Both the position numbers and the translations under genes were made by a program. Below are positions 60,772 to 64,000 of a stretch of DNA of 64,000 nt, in pieces. The stretch is from an uncultured Muribaculum sp. Its GTDB lineage: Bacteria; Bacteroidota; Bacteroidia; Bacteroidales; Muribaculaceae. Where the stretch lies: the NCBI GenBank assembly GCA_910578785.1, contig CAJTSJ010000009.1, positions 23,214-87,213 of the forward strand, in the 5' to 3' direction. Within the stretch, counting starts at the first letter, position 1. Every line of letters starts with the position of its first letter. The notes beneath the pieces were generated by a model. That model saw only the letters and a program-made list of their open reading frames with translations, did not search any database and was not told the origin of the DNA.

Positions 60772-62229
60772 TTAGGCTATCTCAATCTTCTTATAGCGTG
60801 GAACAAGGGCCTTCATAATTGTCCATGCCACCAGGTAGGCCAGTGCGCACAGGCAGAATACTATCATATAGCTGGCCGGCTTGCCTTCGAATCCGAGGAA
60901 CGAGAATGCATCACCCTTATTGGCCGCATAGTCGAACAGTATGCCCGAACCCTGGTTGATGATGTATGAGCTGATGCCTCCGGCCATTGTGCCTATGCCG
61001 GTGATAGTGGCCACTGTCGATGTCGGGAACATGTCGCCGATGGTCGAATAGAGATTGGCCGACCATGCCTGGTGACCTGCTCCTGCAAGGCCGATTATTA
61101 TAGCCGGCCACCATGCCGAGTATACACCCAACGGCTGGGCGAACAGGGCGAGTATGGGGAAAAATGCGAATATGAGCATGGCGCGCATGCGACCGGCATA
61201 CGGATCCATGTGGCATCGTTCAATAAAGAGCTTTGGCGCATAGCCTCCGAAAATAGATACGACGGTCACTATCAGATACAGTGTGAATATTAGAAGCTGG
61301 CCCATCGTTGTGTAGGATGCGTAGCCGTACTGGTCGGAGAAGTATGCCGGTGTCCAGAACAGAAAGAACCACCATACACCGTCGGTAAAGAATTTTCCGG
61401 AAATGAAAGCCCATGTCTGGCGGAAGGTGAAGCATCGCCAGAATGGAATGGTATTGTTTTCCTCGGCTTTTTTCTCTTTTTCGCTTTCTCCCTTTTCATC
61501 CTGCTGGATGTAGGCAAGTTCGGCCTTGTTTACAAATTTAGAACTCTCAGGTTTGTCGTACATGAACACCCAGAAGAACATCCATATAAATCCGAGTCCG
61601 CCGATGATGACAAACGCCATTTCCCATCCGAAGTGTTTTGCCAGAACCGGAATGCAGAGCGGAGAGGCGAGTGCGCCTATAGAGGCTCCTGCATTGAAGA
61701 TGGATGTGGCGAACGCGCGGTCCATCTTTGGGAAGTATTGGGCCGTGACCTTTATGGCGGCCGGGAAGTTGCCTGCTTCGCCAAGGGCGAGAAGCGCACG
61801 GCATCCGAGGAATAGCCATACGCTCAGAGTGGCTATGGCGAGAGCCGTTTCAGATCCGGTCTCTACGGCCTTTAGCGCCTCTACGGAGTCGAGACCTTCG
61901 ACTTCCATTGTAATCCATCCGCAAGCGGCGTGAAGGCAAGCCGCAACCGACCAGATGAAAATAGCCCACAGGTAACCTTTTTTTGAACCCATCCAGTCGA
62001 TGAACTTACCGGCAAACAGGCTGACCGCGGCGTAGAAAAGCGAGAAAAATCCGGTTATCGTTCCATAGTCGGTGTCGGTCCAGTGAAATTCAGGAGCAAT
62101 GAAGTCTTTCCATGTCAGCGACAGAACCTGTCGGTCCATGTAGTTGACAAATGTGGCGAAGAACAGTAGCGAACATATCGCCCAGCGCCAATTGGTCATT
62201 TTAAGAGATGATGTATTTGCTGTTGACAT
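60772..62229 (-). CDS. exuT: Hexuronate MFS transporter (ExuT-like)
   Basis: A 485-residue, 12-helix anion:cation symporter-type MFS protein. TFVNYMDRQVLSL in helix 1 and the loop GKFIDWMGSKKGYLWAI are typical of the hexuronate (glucuronate/galacturonate) family. A charged cytoplasmic loop near 235-262 (KGESEKEKKAEENN) separates the halves. It lies 6 bases after uxaC, so the pair imports and isomerises hexuronates. Confidence 0.9.
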   Translation of the reverse strand: MSTANTSSLKMTNWRWAICSLLFFATFVNYMDRQVLSLTWKDFIAPEFHWTDTDYGTITGFFSLFYAAVSLFAGKFIDWMGSKKGYLWAIFIWSVAACLHAACGWITMEVEGLDSVEALKAVETGSETALAIATLSVWLFLGCRALLALGEAGNFPAAIKVTAQYFPKMDRAFATSIFNAGASIGALASPLCIPVLAKHFGWEMAFVIIGGLGFIWMFFWVFMYDKPESSKFVNKAELAYIQQDEKGESEKEKKAEENNTIPFWRCFTFRQTWAFISGKFFTDGVWWFFLFWTPAYFSDQYGYASYTTMGQLLIFTLYLIVTVVSIFGGYAPKLFIERCHMDPYAGRMRAMLIFAFFPILALFAQPLGVYSAWWPAIIIGLAGAGHQAWSANLYSTIGDMFPTSTVATITGIGTMAGGISSYIINQGSGILFDYAANKGDAFSFLGFEGKPASYMIVFCLCALAYLVAWTIMKALVPRYKKIEIA

Positions 62230-62235
62230 GGCGGA

Positions 62236-63651
62236 TTAGAAGTTAAAGTACTTTTTGGCGTTGTTGTAGCAAATGTCTTCAATCATCTGATTTACGCGGA
62301 GGGCTTCTTCTCCCGAGTATGGTATTTCACCGTTTTCGATGTCGTTGCCTATGAGGTTGCAAAGTGTGCGGCGGAAATATTCATGTCGCGGATATGACAG
62401 GAATGAGCGTGAATCTGTGAGCATGCCGACGAAACGGCTCAGCAGGCCCTGCATCGACAAGGCGTTCATCTGGTTCTCCATGCCGTATTTCTGGTCGAGG
62501 AACCACCATCCGGAGCCGAACTGAATTTTGCCGGGCATTGTGCCGCTCTGGAAATTGCCGATCATGGTGGCTACCATGGTATTGGCCGCCGGGTTGAGGT
62601 TGTATATTATTGTCTTGGCAAGCTTTCCTTTGCTGTTGAGCCTGTCAAGTAACCGAGCCATGCTTATCGACGTGTTGAATTCGCCTACTGAATCAAATCC
62701 GGTGTCGGGTCCGAGTTTCTCGAACATTATTGAGTTGTTGTTGCGTATGGCTCCATAGTGGAACTGCTGTGTCCATCCGGAGTCGCTGTCCATCTCGCCG
62801 AATACCATTAGCATGGCGCTCTTGAACTTAGCGATTTCTTCGTGGTTCGGTGCCTTGCCTCCGCAGACTTTGTTGAAGATGTCGCGAATTTCAGCTTCGG
62901 TATAGTCGTCGGCATGGAATTCACACAGACCATGGTCGCTCAGACGGCATCCGTTCTGCTCGAAAAAGTCGTGGCGTTTTTTAAGTGCGTCGACCATGTC
63001 GTCGAAGTTGTTGATGTCCATGTCGGCGGCCTTTGCCAGTTTTTCGATATATGAGCGGTATTCCGCCGGATTTTCGACAGCCATGGCTTTGTCGGGGCGC
63101 CAGGTGGGAAGCATCTTTACCTCGAAGCCCGATTCGCGTACCTGGCGGTGATATTCAAGCGAGTCGACAGGGTCATCGGTAGTGCATACTGTCTCGACGT
63201 TGTAGTGGCGCATGAGTCCGCGTGCAGTCATAGCCGGGTCGTTTTGCAGTTTCTCGTTACATTCGTCGAAAATATCCTTTGCCGTAGTTGGGTTCAGCAA
63301 CTTATGGATGCCGAATGCCGTGCGGAGTTCGAGGTGTGTCCAGTGGTATAGCGGATTGCGCATTGTGTATGGCACTGTTTCCGCCCACTTCTGAAATTTT
63401 TCCCAGTCGGAAGTGTCTGTGCCGGTTATGTAGCGTTCGTCGACTCCGTTTGTGCGCATGGCACGCCACTTGTAGTGGTCGCCTCCAAGCCATATCTCGG
63501 TGATTGAACGGAATTTATAATCATCGGCCACCATTTTGGGGTTCAGGTGGCAGTGATAGTCGATTATAGGCATTTTTGATGCATGTTCGTGGTAAAGTTT
63601 CTGCGCGGTAGACGTCTGCAACAGAAAATTTTCATCCATAAAAGTCTTCAT
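62236..63651 (-). CDS. uxaC: Glucuronate isomerase
   Basis: A 471-residue amidohydrolase-fold enzyme that interconverts D-glucuronate and D-fructuronate (and galacturonate and tagaturonate). The metal-binding motif IIDYHCHLNP includes His33 and His35; other marks are WLGGDHYKWRAMR, the TTDDPVDSLEYH segment and GSGWWFLDQKYGMENQ. It is the first gene of the hexuronate operon and of normal length. Confidence 0.96.
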   Translation of the reverse strand: MKTFMDENFLLQTSTAQKLYHEHASKMPIIDYHCHLNPKMVADDYKFRSITEIWLGGDHYKWRAMRTNGVDERYITGTDTSDWEKFQKWAETVPYTMRNPLYHWTHLELRTAFGIHKLLNPTTAKDIFDECNEKLQNDPAMTARGLMRHYNVETVCTTDDPVDSLEYHRQVRESGFEVKMLPTWRPDKAMAVENPAEYRSYIEKLAKAADMDINNFDDMVDALKKRHDFFEQNGCRLSDHGLCEFHADDYTEAEIRDIFNKVCGGKAPNHEEIAKFKSAMLMVFGEMDSDSGWTQQFHYGAIRNNNSIMFEKLGPDTGFDSVGEFNTSISMARLLDRLNSKGKLAKTIIYNLNPAANTMVATMIGNFQSGTMPGKIQFGSGWWFLDQKYGMENQMNALSMQGLLSRFVGMLTDSRSFLSYPRHEYFRRTLCNLIGNDIENGEIPYSGEEALRVNQMIEDICYNNAKKYFNF

Positions 63652-63697
63652 TCTTCTGTGTATGCTGGTTATTATATTGCGTTGAAAAGTGATTTTA

Positions 63698-63731
63698 CAA
63701 AGATAGTAATATTTTCAGTGTAAATTTACAC
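63698..63731 (-). promoter_or_regulatory. uxaC promoter with a perfect palindromic operator
   Basis: CAAAGATA (63698-63705) is TATCTTTG on the minus strand. At the -33 position sits the perfect 14-base palindrome GTGTAAATTTACAC (63718-63731). It replaces the TTTG element and is a likely operator for a LacI- or GntR-type hexuronate regulator (inference); a shorter CACA-A-TGTG palindrome follows at about 63750-63760. Confidence 0.65.
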
Positions 63732-63807
63732 CGTAAATACTGTTGTAAAACACAATGTGTGAAAATTGTATGTGTGAATGTCATGACTGTCCGAATTAAA
63801 ATAAGAA

Positions 63808-63850
63808 AAGACGTGCACGGCCTGTTTTCGATATGGCCTGTGCACGTCTT
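63808..63850. terminator. Terminator between uxaC region and the right-edge gene
   Basis: AAGACGTGCACGGCC (63808-63822) pairs with GGCCTGTGCACGTCTT (63835-63850) with one bulged T and A/T-rich flanks. On the minus strand it would end transcription of the gene that enters from the right edge; bases 63732-63807 and 63851-63907 hold nothing else that I can see. Confidence 0.75.
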
Positions 63851-63907
63851 ATATTGTTCGCCGTCGACTTAGAGCTTGTTTAATAATAAATGTTACTGTC
63901 AGGGCGG

Positions 63908-64000
63908 TCATTCGTCGAGCAGATTTTTGTTTGTGATGAGGGAGTTATGGGATTCCATAACGACCGAAGAGCAGGCGGAAAGATGCCGGCGAATGACCGA
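63908..64000 (-). CDS. 3' end of an unidentified minus-strand gene (partial)
   Basis: Thirty codons are open from the right edge to a TGA (TCA at 63908-63910), ending ESHNSLITNKNLLDE. The terminator 58 bases downstream supports a real gene end. Too short to assign; by position it could be a regulator or a further hexuronate gene. Confidence 0.35.
   Translation of the reverse strand, partial: SVIRRHLSACSSVVMESHNSLITNKNLLDE

Noticed and set aside
1..64000. tRNA, rRNA genes or CRISPR arrays
   Set aside because: I saw no cloverleaf-like gene, rRNA stretch or regularly spaced repeat set; small ncRNAs cannot be excluded by eye.

Overview
The window looks like chromosome from a gut-type member of the Bacteroidales. 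The pointers are the many promoters with a TTTG/TTG element about 19-20 bases upstream of TAnnTTTG, the RprX/RprY two-component pair, the BamA-UppS-Skp cluster with a DUF6089-type protein, SprA of the type IX secretion system, a GLPGLI protein paired with a TonB-type receptor, and several Bacteroidetes-only lipoprotein families. A Muribaculaceae-like genome is my guess; the sequence alone does not settle it. I saw no rRNA, tRNA, integrase, transposase or CRISPR array.

Layout. 1-1507: 3' part of rtcB and prfH, an RNA-repair/ribosome-rescue pair. 1508-2690: AT-richer decayed DNA with remnants of a TRAP-type permease and a frameshifted glycosyltransferase. 2876-6380: dTDP-L-rhamnose operon rmlACDB, followed by a terminator and an exact 68-bp copy of the GGQ-motif segment of prfH. 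6568-7146: pncA. 7228-7330: decayed copy of the promoter and start of the Fur-family gene at 14310. 7331-10743: TonB-type receptor and GLPGLI protein, divergent from a sensor kinase/response regulator pair (10918-13055). 13084-14108: two coupled lipoprotein genes, one resembling the Spi inhibitor/propeptide of C10 proteases. 14310-17322: Fur-family repressor and a His-tailed outer-membrane receptor. 17756-23326: MacB-type ATPase, two permeases, MacA-like adaptor and TolC-like channel. 23604-26522: a second ABC operon with a YtrA-type GntR repressor. A near-identical palindrome follows the -7 box of both ABC operons, so this repressor probably controls both.

26628-28862: rprY/rprX. 29139-29984: murI. 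30073-35477: envelope biogenesis cluster (two Skp-like chaperones, BamA, UppS, DUF6089-type protein), then a DUF6242-type lipoprotein. 37266-41152: ribD, prmC, recX, comF-like gene, DeoR regulator. 41241-44546: patatin with outer-membrane barrel, and a BadF-type N-acetylglucosamine kinase. 44774-46350: DUF4252 protein, anti-sigma candidate and ECF sigma factor. 46406-47689: rarA. 47971-50937: small membrane protein, PstS-like lipoprotein and TPR protein. 51039-59130: ruvA and the giant sprA. 59187-63651: aldo/keto reductase, a small membrane protein, and the hexuronate genes exuT-uxaC with a perfect palindrome at the promoter. The right edge holds the 3' end of another minus-strand gene.

The most unusual items are the exact prfH duplication across the rhamnose operon, the shared GntR operator, the fur-gene remnant, and several promoters whose -7 box sits only 4-7 bases before the start codon, suggesting leaderless mRNAs.
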